Positions 26,553-33,833 of a DNA stretch of 64,000 bases are shown here, one piece after another (the stretch's first letter is position 1; every line of letters begins with the position of its first letter). The stretch spans positions 82,605-146,604 of the forward strand of contig NZ_PVZN01000015.1 of assembly GCF_003024385.1 (NCBI RefSeq), read 5' to 3'. The DNA is from Pseudomonas sp. BBP2017. Its GTDB lineage: Bacteria; Pseudomonadota; Gammaproteobacteria; Pseudomonadales; Pseudomonadaceae. Under the pieces are notes generated by a model that searched no databases, was not told where the DNA came from, and was given only the letters and a program-made list of their open reading frames with translations. A program made the translations under genes and the position numbers.

Positions 26553-27230
26553 TTACAGGCTGTAGTAGTAGCCGCGGCTGCGCAGGGCAACTATGCGCGG
26601 GCGGCCGTCGGGGTGCGGGCCGACCTTCTTGCGCAGATTGCTCACGTGCATGTCCAGGCTGCGGTCGTACAAGGTCAGCTTGCGGCCCAAGGCAATCTGT
26701 GCCAGTTCCTGCTTGTCCAGTGGCTCGCCAGGCTGGCGCAGCAAGGCTTCGAGAATGCGGCTCTCGGACAGGGTCAGGGCCAGTTCATGTTCATCGATAC
26801 TGACCACGCCACGGGCCGGGCTGAAACACAGATCACCGACTTCGACTTGGCTTGGTGTGGTATTGGGGTGGCTACGACGCAGCACCGCCCGCAGGCGGGC
26901 GGTTAGCTCGCGCGGGTCGCAGGGTTTGGCCAGGTAGTCGTCAGCGCCCAGTTCCAGGCCGAGAATCCGGTCCAGCGGTTCGCCCCGGGCCGAGAGCATC
27001 AACACCGGCAGCTCGGCATGTTCGCTGCGCAGTTGCTTGAGCAGCTCCAGGCCGCTGCCATCGGGCAACATCACGTCCAGCACCACGGCGGCTGGCGTCT
27101 GCTCGGCCAGGGCTTTACGGGCACTCTGGCCGTCGTGGCAGGCACGCACGACAAAACCTTCCTGGCTCAGCCAGCTGCCGAGCAGCTCGCAGAGTTCCTG
27201 GTCATCATCAATCAGTAACAACTCGCTCAT
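26553..27230 (-). CDS. cpxR: OmpR/PhoB-family response regulator, CpxR-like
   Basis: 225 residues. Receiver domain 1-115 with acidic pocket D8-D9-D10, phosphoacceptor D52 (VVLDVMLPDGSG), conserved S/T at LMLSARGE and lysine at YLAKPCD. The C-terminal winged helix (about 130-225) has the OmpR-type recognition pattern LYDRSLDMHVSNLRKKVG and ends in IVALRSRGYYYSL. Partner kinase is at 24636. Starts 7 bp after the stop of the coiled-coil membrane protein gene, so the unit may extend from 27642 down to 24636. The CpxR name rests on conserved gene order and family. Confidence 0.9.
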   Translation of the reverse strand: MSELLLIDDDQELCELLGSWLSQEGFVVRACHDGQSARKALAEQTPAAVVLDVMLPDGSGLELLKQLRSEHAELPVLMLSARGEPLDRILGLELGADDYLAKPCDPRELTARLRAVLRRSHPNTTPSQVEVGDLCFSPARGVVSIDEHELALTLSESRILEALLRQPGEPLDKQELAQIALGRKLTLYDRSLDMHVSNLRKKVGPHPDGRPRIVALRSRGYYYSL

Positions 27231-27237
27231 GACTCAC

Positions 27238-27642
27238 TCAATTCAACCATTGCCGACGCTTTCTGTGTCCGCCGCTGGCAAAGATACCGCAGAGTGCGGC
27301 CAAGAGGGCAACTGCGCCACCAATCAAAAACCATTGTTGCTGGTCGCTGATCAGGCGTTCGGGGGCATTGGCCTGCAGTTCCTTGAGCGCCAGCTTGAGG
27401 CGCTGGTTCTCCTGGCGCAGGCGGGTGAGCTGGGCGCTTTCGCGTTCACTGTCGGCATTGTGCAGTTGCTGGGTCAGCGCTTCGCGCAGGCGCTCGCTTT
27501 CCTGCAGACGCTGTTGCAACTCGGTGATCTGGCTGCCGGCACTGAGCGACAGCGGGGTGCTGGAGGCGCTGGGCTCTTCGGCCTGGGCGAGCGGGGTCAG
27601 CAACAATAGGCACAGCAGCAGGGGCAACGGACCTTGACGCAT
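27238..27642 (-). CDS. Signal-peptide, coiled-coil, single-helix membrane protein
   Basis: 134 residues from the ATG at 27642 (AGGAG 5 bp upstream). A signal peptide (MRQGPLPLLLCLLLLTPLAQA) is followed by a polar stretch, a coiled coil at about 40-95 rich in Leu/Gln/Glu (ITELQQRLQESERLREALTQQ), then a single C-terminal membrane helix (WFLIGGAVALLAALCGIFA) and a basic tail (GGHRKRRQWLN). This is the architecture of the TIGR04211 SH3/coiled-coil family, but the N-terminal SH3 domain is missing. Function unknown; its position immediately before cpxR hints at an envelope role. Confidence 0.75.
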   Translation of the reverse strand: MRQGPLPLLLCLLLLTPLAQAEEPSASSTPLSLSAGSQITELQQRLQESERLREALTQQLHNADSERESAQLTRLRQENQRLKLALKELQANAPERLISDQQQWFLIGGAVALLAALCGIFASGGHRKRRQWLN

Positions 27643-27761
27643 TGGAACTCCTGATTCTTGTCGATTCAGCAGGTTGTCGGCTGGCAGACGAGAATAATGA
27701 GCAGTTGCGTCAGCAAAGGGCGGGAATGCGGTGCGCACAACGGCGCACCGTATGCAGCGGA

Positions 27762-28061
27762 TTACGGCAGGACTTGCTTGAACGGCTTGACGATGACATT
27801 GGCATACACGCCCGCAGCAATGTACGGGTCGGCATCGGCCCAGGCTTGAGCCGTAGCCAGGGAGTCGAACTCGGCGACGATCAGGCTGCCAGTGAAGCCG
27901 GCGGCGCCAGGGTCATTGCTGTCGATGGCCGGGTGCGGGCCGGCCAGTACCACGCGACCTTGTTCCTTGAGTTGCTGCAGGCGTTCAATATGCGCCGGGC
28001 GGGCGGCCAGGCGTTTTTCCAGGGACTCGGCAACGTCAGTAGCGATGATGGCGTAGAGCAT
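27762..28061 (-). CDS. YciI-family protein
   Basis: 99 residues from the ATG at 28061 (GAGG 6 bp upstream). The family signature is intact: MLYAIIATDVAESLEKRLAARPAHIERLQQL, the central GRVVLAGPHPAIDSNDPGAAGFTGSLIVAEFDS and the C-terminal ADPYIAAGVYANVIVKPFK. YciI proteins have a ferredoxin-like dimeric fold with a conserved His-Asp pair (here H22/D73 region); one distant relative is a dechlorinating cis-hydrolase, but the general function is unknown. Its start abuts the stop of yciB, so these form one transcript. Confidence 0.9.
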   Translation of the reverse strand: MLYAIIATDVAESLEKRLAARPAHIERLQQLKEQGRVVLAGPHPAIDSNDPGAAGFTGSLIVAEFDSLATAQAWADADPYIAAGVYANVIVKPFKQVLP

Positions 28062-28062
28062 G

Positions 28063-28659
28063 TCAATCCTCAGGCTTGGGGGTGGTGGGGTCGCTGTCGT
28101 GCAGGTGGCGGGACAGGTAGACACCCTGGCCCACCAGGAACAGTACGGTCATGCCCAGGCTGCCGAACACCTTGAAGTCGACCCAGATGTCCTGGAAGGT
28201 GAAGGCGACGAACAGGTTGGCGGCGCCGCAGAACAGGAAAAAGGCGATCCAGGCGACGTTCAGGCGTATCCAGACGCCTTCTGGCAGGCTGATGGCATGG
28301 CCCATGATGCGCTTGATCAGCACCCGGTCACCGATAAAGTGGCTACCGGTGAACGCCAGCGCGAACAGCCAGTTGACCACCGGCGCTTTCCATTTGAGGA
28401 AGGTTTCACTGTGGAAGGCCAGGGTCAGGCCACCGAACACCAGGCAGGCGAGCAGGGTCAGCCATTGGCCTTTTTCCAGCTTGCGCTGGCGGATGAACAG
28501 CGCGCCGTAAACCACCAGGGAACTGATGATCAGCATCGCTGTGGCGCTGAAGATGCCTCCGACTTCGACGCTGTGACCGGCAAATTCGACGGCGCGAGGT
28601 TCGAGCTTGAAGACGATGAAGAACAGGAGCAGCGGGATGAAATCGATGAATTGTTTCAC
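28063..28659 (-). CDS. yciB: Inner membrane-spanning protein YciB (septation protein A family)
   Basis: 198 residues from a GTG at 28659, chosen because homologues begin MKQFIDFIPLLLFF and this GTG encodes exactly that position (VKQFIDFIPLLLFFIVFKLEPR); the frame stays open 39 bp further but without similarity. Five hydrophobic segments are visible, and the conserved WNLAWIAFF-like segment reads RLNVAWIAFFLFCGAANLFVAF. YciB is linked to cell envelope synthesis and septation in enteric bacteria. The ribosome site before the GTG is weak. It overlaps nothing and is divergent from the PHP gene with only 66 bp between starts. Confidence 0.88.
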   Translation of the reverse strand: MKQFIDFIPLLLFFIVFKLEPRAVEFAGHSVEVGGIFSATAMLIISSLVVYGALFIRQRKLEKGQWLTLLACLVFGGLTLAFHSETFLKWKAPVVNWLFALAFTGSHFIGDRVLIKRIMGHAISLPEGVWIRLNVAWIAFFLFCGAANLFVAFTFQDIWVDFKVFGSLGMTVLFLVGQGVYLSRHLHDSDPTTPKPED

Positions 28660-28725
28660 AGTGGCAGCCAGAAGCAGGATGTGACGGCATAATAACAAAC
28701 ATCAATGACAGCGAAAGCGCCACCT

Positions 28726-29589
28726 ATGAATGTTGATCTGCACTGCCACAGTACGGCCTCCGACGGTGCCCTGTCACCGACGGCACTGGTCGCCCGGGCC
28801 CATGAGCACGGCGTGCGGATACTCTCGCTGACCGACCACGACACCCTTGAAGGGCAACTTGAGGCCCGCGCCGCCGCGCAGGCCCTGGGCATGCAGTGGG
28901 TCAGCGGGATCGAGCTGTCGTGCACCTGGGGTGGCGCGACCATCCATGTGCTGGGCTACAACTTTGCCCTGGACGCCGCGCCTTTGCTTGAAGCTGTCGA
29001 GTCGCTGCACCGCGGGCGCTGGTTGCGCGCCGAGGAAATCGACCGGCGGTTGACGCTCAAAAGCATGCCGGGGGCGCTGGAGGGCGCGCGAGCCATCCAG
29101 CAGGAGCTGGGCGACAGCGGGAACGCCCCGGCACGTCCGCATTTTGCCGAGTTCCTGGTGCGTGCAGGCCACGTCAAAGATCGCGCCGAGGCCTTTCGCA
29201 AGTGGTTGGGCGCCGGCAAGCTGGGGGACGTCAAGCTGCACTGGCCAACCCTCGATGAGACCGTGGAAACCCTGCGCAAATCCGATGCCTGGGTCAGCCT
29301 GGCGCACCCGATGCACTATGAATTAACACGTAGCAAGCGCCGCCGGCTGATTGCCGACTATATTCAAGCAGGCGGCCAGGCACTGGAAGTGGTCAACGGG
29401 ATGATGCCGGCTGAACAGGTGGGCACGATGTCCATCCTGGCCCGTGAGTTCGGTCTGCTGGCCAGTGCCGGCAGTGACTTCCATGGCCCTGGCACCTGGG
29501 GTGAGATTGGTGCCTACCGGCCATTGCCAGAGGATCTGCCACCTTTGTGGCGTCGATTCAAACATGAGCAGCCTATCGCGGCCGTCTGA
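28726..29589 (+). CDS. rnm: PHP-domain phosphoesterase, RNase AM/TrpH family
   Basis: 287 residues from the ATG at 28726 (MNVDLHCHSTASDGALSPT); an ATG 21 bp upstream is also possible. The PHP metal-binding set is visible: HCHSTASDG at 5-13, LTDHDTLEG near 38-46, SGIELSC near 63, SLAHPMHY near 198 and SAGSDFHGPGTWGEIG near 254-269. E. coli YciV/TrpH (now RNase AM) is a 5'-3' exoribonuclease that matures the 5' ends of rRNAs and also degrades 3'-phosphoadenosine 5'-phosphate. The gene leads a compact plus-strand run with yciO, scpA, scpB and rluB. Confidence 0.9.
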   Translation: MNVDLHCHSTASDGALSPTALVARAHEHGVRILSLTDHDTLEGQLEARAAAQALGMQWVSGIELSCTWGGATIHVLGYNFALDAAPLLEAVESLHRGRWLRAEEIDRRLTLKSMPGALEGARAIQQELGDSGNAPARPHFAEFLVRAGHVKDRAEAFRKWLGAGKLGDVKLHWPTLDETVETLRKSDAWVSLAHPMHYELTRSKRRRLIADYIQAGGQALEVVNGMMPAEQVGTMSILAREFGLLASAGSDFHGPGTWGEIGAYRPLPEDLPPLWRRFKHEQPIAAV

Positions 29590-29602
29590 ACAGGAAGAGA
29601 AT

Positions 29603-30232
29603 GTGAGTCAGTTTTTCCAGATTCATGCGGAGAATCCGCAGCCGCGCCTGATCAAGCAGGCCGTCGACATCATTCGCAAGGGCGGCGTGGTGATCTATCC
29701 AACCGACTCCTCCTACGCAATGGGTTGTCAGATCGGCGATAAAAATGCCGTGGAGCGCGTTCGGCGCCTGCGACAGCTGGACAAGAACCACAACTTCACG
29801 CTGATCTGTTGCGACCTGTCGCAAATGGGCCTGTTCGCCAAGATCGACACTTCCACCTTCCGCCTGCTCAAGGCTCACGTGCCGGGGCCCTATACCTTCA
29901 TTCTCAACGCCACCCGCGAAGTGCCGCGTCTGTTGCTGCATGAGAAGCGCCGCACCATCGGCTTGCGCGTGCCGTCCAATCCGATTGCCCTGGCATTGCT
30001 GGAGGAGTTGGGTGAGCCGCTGATGAGTGTCAGCCTGATCATGCCGGGCGAAGACGAGCCGATGACCGACCCCTACGAGATCCGCCAGGCCCTGGAGCAT
30101 CACGTCGACCTGATCATCGACGGCGGTTTTGGTGACCTCAAGGCCTCCACCGTGATCAATCTGGCCGGTGATGAGCCTGAAGTCATCCGCGTCGGTTGCG
30201 GTGATCCGGCACCCTTCATGGTCGAAGCGTGA
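29603..30232 (+). CDS. YciO-like Sua5/YrdC-domain protein
   Basis: 209 residues from a GTG at 29603 with AGGAAGAG just upstream (VSQFFQIHAENPQPRLIKQAVDII). The YrdC fold signature is present: GGVVIYPTDSSYAMGCQIGDKNAVERVRRLRQLDKNHNFTLIC, then KRRTIGLRVPSNPIALALLEELGEPLMSVSLIMPGE. It belongs to the YciO branch, where threonylcarbamoyl-AMP synthesis is weaker or altered relative to TsaC. It therefore should not be taken as the main t6A enzyme of the cell. It starts 13 bp after the PHP gene and its stop overlaps the scpA start (GTGA), indicating translational coupling. Confidence 0.9.
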   Translation: MSQFFQIHAENPQPRLIKQAVDIIRKGGVVIYPTDSSYAMGCQIGDKNAVERVRRLRQLDKNHNFTLICCDLSQMGLFAKIDTSTFRLLKAHVPGPYTFILNATREVPRLLLHEKRRTIGLRVPSNPIALALLEELGEPLMSVSLIMPGEDEPMTDPYEIRQALEHHVDLIIDGGFGDLKASTVINLAGDEPEVIRVGCGDPAPFMVEA

Positions 30233-31059
30233 GCCAGGCATCCACTACCGAGCCGAGCGGCGACCCGCAAGCAGGCGCACAGCAGGAATTGCCGCTGGTA
30301 CTGGTCTATGGCGAGGCTATGACCGAAATGCCGGTGGACCTGTACATTCCGCCGGACGCCCTGGAAGTGTTCCTCGAAGCCTTCGAAGGGCCGCTGGACC
30401 TGTTGCTGTACCTGATCCGCAAGCAGAACGTCGACATTCTCGATATTCCCGTGGCCGAGATCACGCGTCAGTACATGGGCTATGTCGAGCTGATGAAAAC
30501 CGTGCGCCTGGAGCTGGCTGCCGAATACCTGGTGATGGCGGCGATGCTGGCGGAGATCAAGTCGCGCATGCTCTTGCCGCGATCGGCCGAGATCGAGGAA
30601 GAGGAGGGTGACCCGCGCGCCGAGCTAATTCGCCGCTTGCAGGAGTACGAGCGCTTCAAGGCGGCGGCCGAGGGCATTGATGGCCTGAGTCGGGTCGGGC
30701 GCGAGATCATCGTGCCGCGCCTTGATGCGCCGCAAGCCAAGGCGCGCAAACTGTTGCCGGAAGTCAGCCTGGAAGAGTTGCTGATGTCGATGGCCGAGGT
30801 GCTGCGCCGCGGCGATCTGTTCGAAAGTCACCAGATCAGCCGTGAGGCGTTATCGACCCGCGAGCGCATGAGTGAAGTACTCGAACGCCTCAAGGGCGGC
30901 GGCTTTGTCCCGTTCGTCGAACTGTTTACTGCCGAGGAAGGCAAGCTGGGCGTGGTGGTGACCTTCATGGCGATTCTTGAACTGGTGAAGGAATCCTTGA
31001 TCGAACTGGTGCAAAATGAGCCCTTTGCGCCGATCCACGTCCGCGCCCGGGCTGAGTGA
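30229..31059 (+). CDS. scpA: Segregation and condensation protein A
   Basis: 276 residues from a GTG in a GTGA overlap with the yciO stop. The kleisin signature is at about 43-62 (LEVFLEAFEGPLDLLLYLIRKQNVDILDIPVAEI), followed by AEYLVMAAMLAEIKSRMLLPR and a C-terminal winged helix. ScpA bridges the SMC head domains and binds ScpB. Compared with Bacillus ScpA there is an N-terminal extension of ~40 residues, usual for pseudomonads; the internal ATG of MTEMPVDLYIP is an alternative start. Overlaps scpB by 4 bp at its 3' end. Confidence 0.93.
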   Translation: MSQASTTEPSGDPQAGAQQELPLVLVYGEAMTEMPVDLYIPPDALEVFLEAFEGPLDLLLYLIRKQNVDILDIPVAEITRQYMGYVELMKTVRLELAAEYLVMAAMLAEIKSRMLLPRSAEIEEEEGDPRAELIRRLQEYERFKAAAEGIDGLSRVGREIIVPRLDAPQAKARKLLPEVSLEELLMSMAEVLRRGDLFESHQISREALSTRERMSEVLERLKGGGFVPFVELFTAEEGKLGVVVTFMAILELVKESLIELVQNEPFAPIHVRARAE

Positions 31060-31847
31060 CCACGAGCAACGCCATGAACCTGAATGATCCGCGCGACCTG
31101 GCGCCCCTGCTTGAAGCCTTTTTACTGGCCTCGGGAAAACCGCAATCGCTGGAGCGGCTGTTCGAGCTGTTCGAAGAAGCCGAGCGCCCTGAGCCTGCCG
31201 TGTTCAAGAAATCCCTGGAGGTGTTGCGCAAATCCTGCAACGGCCGCGCTTTCGAACTCAAGGAAGTGGCGTCGGGCTATCGCCTGCAAATCCGTGAAGA
31301 CTACGCCCCCTGGGTAGGCCGTTTGTGGGAAGAGCGGCCGCAGCGTTACTCCCGCGCGCTGCTGGAAACCATGGCCCTGATCGCCTACCGTCAGCCCATC
31401 ACCCGCGGCGAAATCGAAGACGTGCGAGGCGTGGTGGTCAACACCAATATCGTCAAGACCCTGCTCGAACGTGAATGGATCCGCATCGTTGGCTACCGTG
31501 AAGTACCGGGCAAGCCGGCGATGTTCGCCACCACCAAGGCCTTCCTCGATCACTTCAACCTGAAGAACCTCGATGACCTGCCGGCCCTGGCCGATCTGCG
31601 CGAAATGGAACCGGAGCCGGTGCTGGAACTGGATGATGCCCCGGTGCCGGCGCATCTGCAGGCCCTTGCCGATGAAAGTGCTGAGCCGCAGGAGCCCAAG
31701 GAAGAAACCAGCTTCCGTAGCCTGTTGGTCGAGCTCGACTCCATGGAGGAGGGCCTCAAGACTGACTTTGACGACCTGCTGGATGAAGAACCTGCAGCTG
31801 AAGGCGCCGAAGCCCTTGATCCGGAGCCCGAAACGCCAAGACAGTAA
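31056..31847 (+). CDS. scpB: Segregation and condensation protein B
   Basis: 263 residues from a GTG overlapping the scpA stop (GTGA); an ATG at 31074 (MNLNDPRDLAPLLEAFLLASGKPQSLERLFELF) is an equally good start. Two winged-helix domains are recognisable, with the strongly conserved PQRYSRALLETMALIAYRQPITRGEIEDVRGVVVNTNIVKTLLEREWIRIVGYREVPGKPAMFATTKAFLDHFNLKNLDDLP. The C-terminal ~80 residues are acidic and variable, typical of Pseudomonas ScpB. It forms a dimer that binds the ScpA kleisin and modulates MksBEF/SMC loading. No gene-specific promoter is seen. Confidence 0.93.
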   Translation: MTTSNAMNLNDPRDLAPLLEAFLLASGKPQSLERLFELFEEAERPEPAVFKKSLEVLRKSCNGRAFELKEVASGYRLQIREDYAPWVGRLWEERPQRYSRALLETMALIAYRQPITRGEIEDVRGVVVNTNIVKTLLEREWIRIVGYREVPGKPAMFATTKAFLDHFNLKNLDDLPALADLREMEPEPVLELDDAPVPAHLQALADESAEPQEPKEETSFRSLLVELDSMEEGLKTDFDDLLDEEPAAEGAEALDPEPETPRQ

Positions 31848-31997
31848 GCTTTGGCCTTCGGGCAGAAATAACCGTCGACCTCGATAATTTCAACTAGTCT
31901 CAGGTGCGCTCGGCGCGTGATCGGCGTATGATTCGCGACCTTTTTGGCGCTTGTTCGCCCAATCAGCTTTCAATACTTACACCGGGAGGTGCCCAGC

Positions 31998-33137
31998 ATG
32001 AGTGACAAAGACCTGCAAGAAACCCAGCCATTGCCGCCATCAGGCGAGAAACTGCAAAAAGTGCTCGCGCGTATCGGCGTGGGTTCGCGTCGTGACGTCG
32101 AGGCCTGGATCAGCCAGGGCCGGATCAAGGTCAACGGCGTGGATGCCACCCTGGGTCAGCGCGTCGATCTGCATGATGCGATTTCCGTCGATGGCCGCCT
32201 GATCAAGCGCGAAGAGTCCGCCGAGACCGTGCGCCGGGTGATCATGTACAACAAACCCGATGGCGAGATCTGCACCCGCGACGACCCGGAAGGCCGTCCG
32301 ACCGTGTTCGACCGCCTGCCACGGCCGAAAGAAGGCCGCTGGATCAACATCGGTCGCCTGGACATCAACACCACTGGCCTGCTGATGTTTACCACTGACG
32401 GTGAGCTGGCCAACCGTCTGATGCATCCTTCCTACGAAATGGACCGTGAATACGCGGTGCGTGTGCGTGGTGAAGTTGACGAAGACATGATTGCCCGCCT
32501 CAAGGCCGGTGTCGTGCTCGAAGATGGTCCTGCGCGTTTCACCGATATCCAGGAAGCGCCTGGTGGCGAAGGCTTCAACCACTGGTACCACTGTGTGGTG
32601 ATGGAAGGCCGTAACCGTGAAGTACGTCGCCTGTGGGAATCCCAGGGCCTGGTGGTCAGCCGCCTGAAGCGCGTGCGTTTTGGTCCGGTGTTCCTCAACT
32701 CCGACCTGCCGATGGGCCGCTGGCGCGAAATGAGCCAGCAGGAAGTCGATATCCTCGCGGCTGAAGTTGGTCTGACCCCGGTGGCGATGCCAGCCTTGAA
32801 CCACAAGACCAAGGACAAGCTGGAGCGCCTGCAACGCAAGTCCACCCGTCCGCTGGGTCGTGGCGAGCGCGTGCGTACCCTGCGTCCGGCTCAGGAGGGT
32901 GCAGCTGCAGCCGAGCGTCCGGCTCGGCAACCGCGTGGTGCTGAAACTGAGCGCCCGGCCCGTCAACCACGTGGCGGTGAATCCGAGCGTCCTGCTCGCC
33001 AGCCTCGTGGCGAAGCCCCTGGCAAGGATGCAGGTCGTGGTCGCAGCACTGTGGCGGAGCGCCCGAGCGAGATGAACAAGCGTGGCAAGCCGGCGCCCAA
33101 GCGTCCAGGCAGCACTCGCAACAAGCCTCGCCCGTAA
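31998..33137 (+). CDS. rluB: 23S rRNA pseudouridine(2605) synthase RluB
   Basis: 379 residues from the ATG at 31998, preceded by GGGAGG; the longer in-frame start at 31944 is unnecessary. An N-terminal S4 domain (EKLQKVLARIGVGSRRDVEAWISQGRIKVNG) is followed by the RsuA-type catalytic domain with the aspartate in IGRLDINTTGLLMFTTDGELANRLMHPS and the NREVRRLWESQGLVVSRLKRVRFGP motif. It isomerises U2605 in 23S rRNA. The C-terminal ~110 residues are a basic, low-complexity repeat of ERPARQPRG units, common in Pseudomonas RluB and likely RNA-contacting. A terminator and REP pair follow. Confidence 0.95.
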   Translation: MSDKDLQETQPLPPSGEKLQKVLARIGVGSRRDVEAWISQGRIKVNGVDATLGQRVDLHDAISVDGRLIKREESAETVRRVIMYNKPDGEICTRDDPEGRPTVFDRLPRPKEGRWINIGRLDINTTGLLMFTTDGELANRLMHPSYEMDREYAVRVRGEVDEDMIARLKAGVVLEDGPARFTDIQEAPGGEGFNHWYHCVVMEGRNREVRRLWESQGLVVSRLKRVRFGPVFLNSDLPMGRWREMSQQEVDILAAEVGLTPVAMPALNHKTKDKLERLQRKSTRPLGRGERVRTLRPAQEGAAAAERPARQPRGAETERPARQPRGGESERPARQPRGEAPGKDAGRGRSTVAERPSEMNKRGKPAPKRPGSTRNKPRP

Positions 33138-33140
33138 CCT

Positions 33141-33210
33141 GTAGGAGCGGGCTTGCCCCGCGATCGCGATTTGCCAGGCACATCGCATCGCGGGGCAAGC
33201 CCGCTCCTAC
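33141..33210. repeat. Inverted REP pair after rluB
   Basis: GTAGGAGCGGGCTTGCCCCG at 33141 and its reverse complement ending at 33210 form a long imperfect palindrome with a short spacer. It sits between the rluB stop and the rluB terminator. Confidence 0.9.
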
Positions 33211-33220
33211 CATGTGAAAA

Positions 33221-33248
33221 AGCCAACCTTCGGGTTGGCTTTTTTTTT
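33221..33248 (+). terminator. Rho-independent terminator of rluB
   Basis: Stem AGCCAACC / GGTTGGCT with a TTCG tetraloop (33221-33240) followed by eight T residues. A textbook intrinsic terminator ending the scpAB-rluB transcript. Confidence 0.95.
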
Positions 33249-33309
33249 GTCTGTAAAAACCGTGTGTTACAGACGGTCCTGTAAGTGATGGAAAGTTTTT
33301 AAACCGCCG

Positions 33310-33327
33310 CGTAAATAAATCGTTACA
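33310..33327 (+). promoter_or_regulatory. Predicted PhhR/TyrR box upstream of the aromatic permease
   Basis: CGTAAA-N6-GTTACA at 33310-33327 fits the TyrR/PhhR consensus TGTAAA-N6-TTTACA at 10 of 12 positions. It is nearly the same as the box found beside phhA (CGTAAA-N6-GTTACA read on the minus strand). It lies about 500 bp upstream of the permease start, so it may act at a distance or on an unrecognised promoter. Assignment rests on motif and on the function of the neighbours. Confidence 0.55.
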
Positions 33328-33525
33328 AGGCCGCCAGCCCAGCAGGGTAGTTTCCGAGATCTGCCGCCGCTGTAAACAGAACTTGCCGCAAAGCCCGGCC
33401 CAGTGCGATTTACGTGCGCGTCAAGTGCTTGCCCGCAACCCTTGGGAGCGGTGAGATGTGTGCCATTGCCGTGTGCAAAGCCGGGCCGGAGAGCCGGGCA
33501 TTCAATAAGAACAAATGGAGGCGCC

Positions 33526-33696
33526 ATGTACGCCGATTACCTCCCCAGGCTTCATTCTTTCCTCAGGAACGGTGCGTTTTGTCATCAGACAATCACGCAA
33601 CGTGTTGACCCCTGCGCGTCTGCAGGGGTATACAATGCGCCGCGTTTTACCTGTGACCCCAATGCGTACCGCGCACTCTTGCTGACACCCGGCTGA
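33526..33696 (+). CDS. Possible 56-residue small ORF with strong ribosome site (unconfirmed)
   Basis: The ATG at 33526 is preceded by TGGAGGCGCC, one of the best Shine-Dalgarno sequences in the window, and begins MYADYLPRLHSFLRNGAFC. The frame runs 56 codons and contains three cysteines. It overlaps the candidate permease promoter at 33605-33636, so it could be a leader peptide, a relic or a chance ORF. I do not recognise a family. The remaining part of the 585-bp gap 33249-33833 holds the PhhR box and promoter listed separately. Confidence 0.3.
   Translation: MYADYLPRLHSFLRNGAFCHQTITQRVDPCASAGVYNAPRFTCDPNAYRALLLTPG
33605..33636 (+). promoter_or_regulatory. Putative sigma-70 promoter with palindromic spacer before the permease
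   Basis: TTGACC (33605-33610) and TATACA/TACAAT (33629-33636) are spaced 18-20 bp. The spacer is a 7-bp perfect inverted repeat CCCCTGC-gcgtct-GCAGGGG (33609-33628), so a protein binding it would occlude RNA polymerase. The permease start is about 200 bp downstream. Confidence 0.5.
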
Positions 33697-33833
33697 TTTA
33701 CCCACGGCGTTTGCCCTGGATGGGCAGCAGTTGGCCAAGACCCTCAAGGTAACCACCTTGTTAATTCCGCTGCGCCACGAGCGCGGTGGGTCCGATTCCG
33801 TCACAGATAAAAACAATGCAGGTGACTTCGTTC

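Noticed and set aside
33252..33272. CTGTAA-N10-TTACAG palindrome after the rluB terminator
   Set aside because: Looks like a PhhR box but half-site spacing is 2 bp too long; the true-looking box is at 33310.
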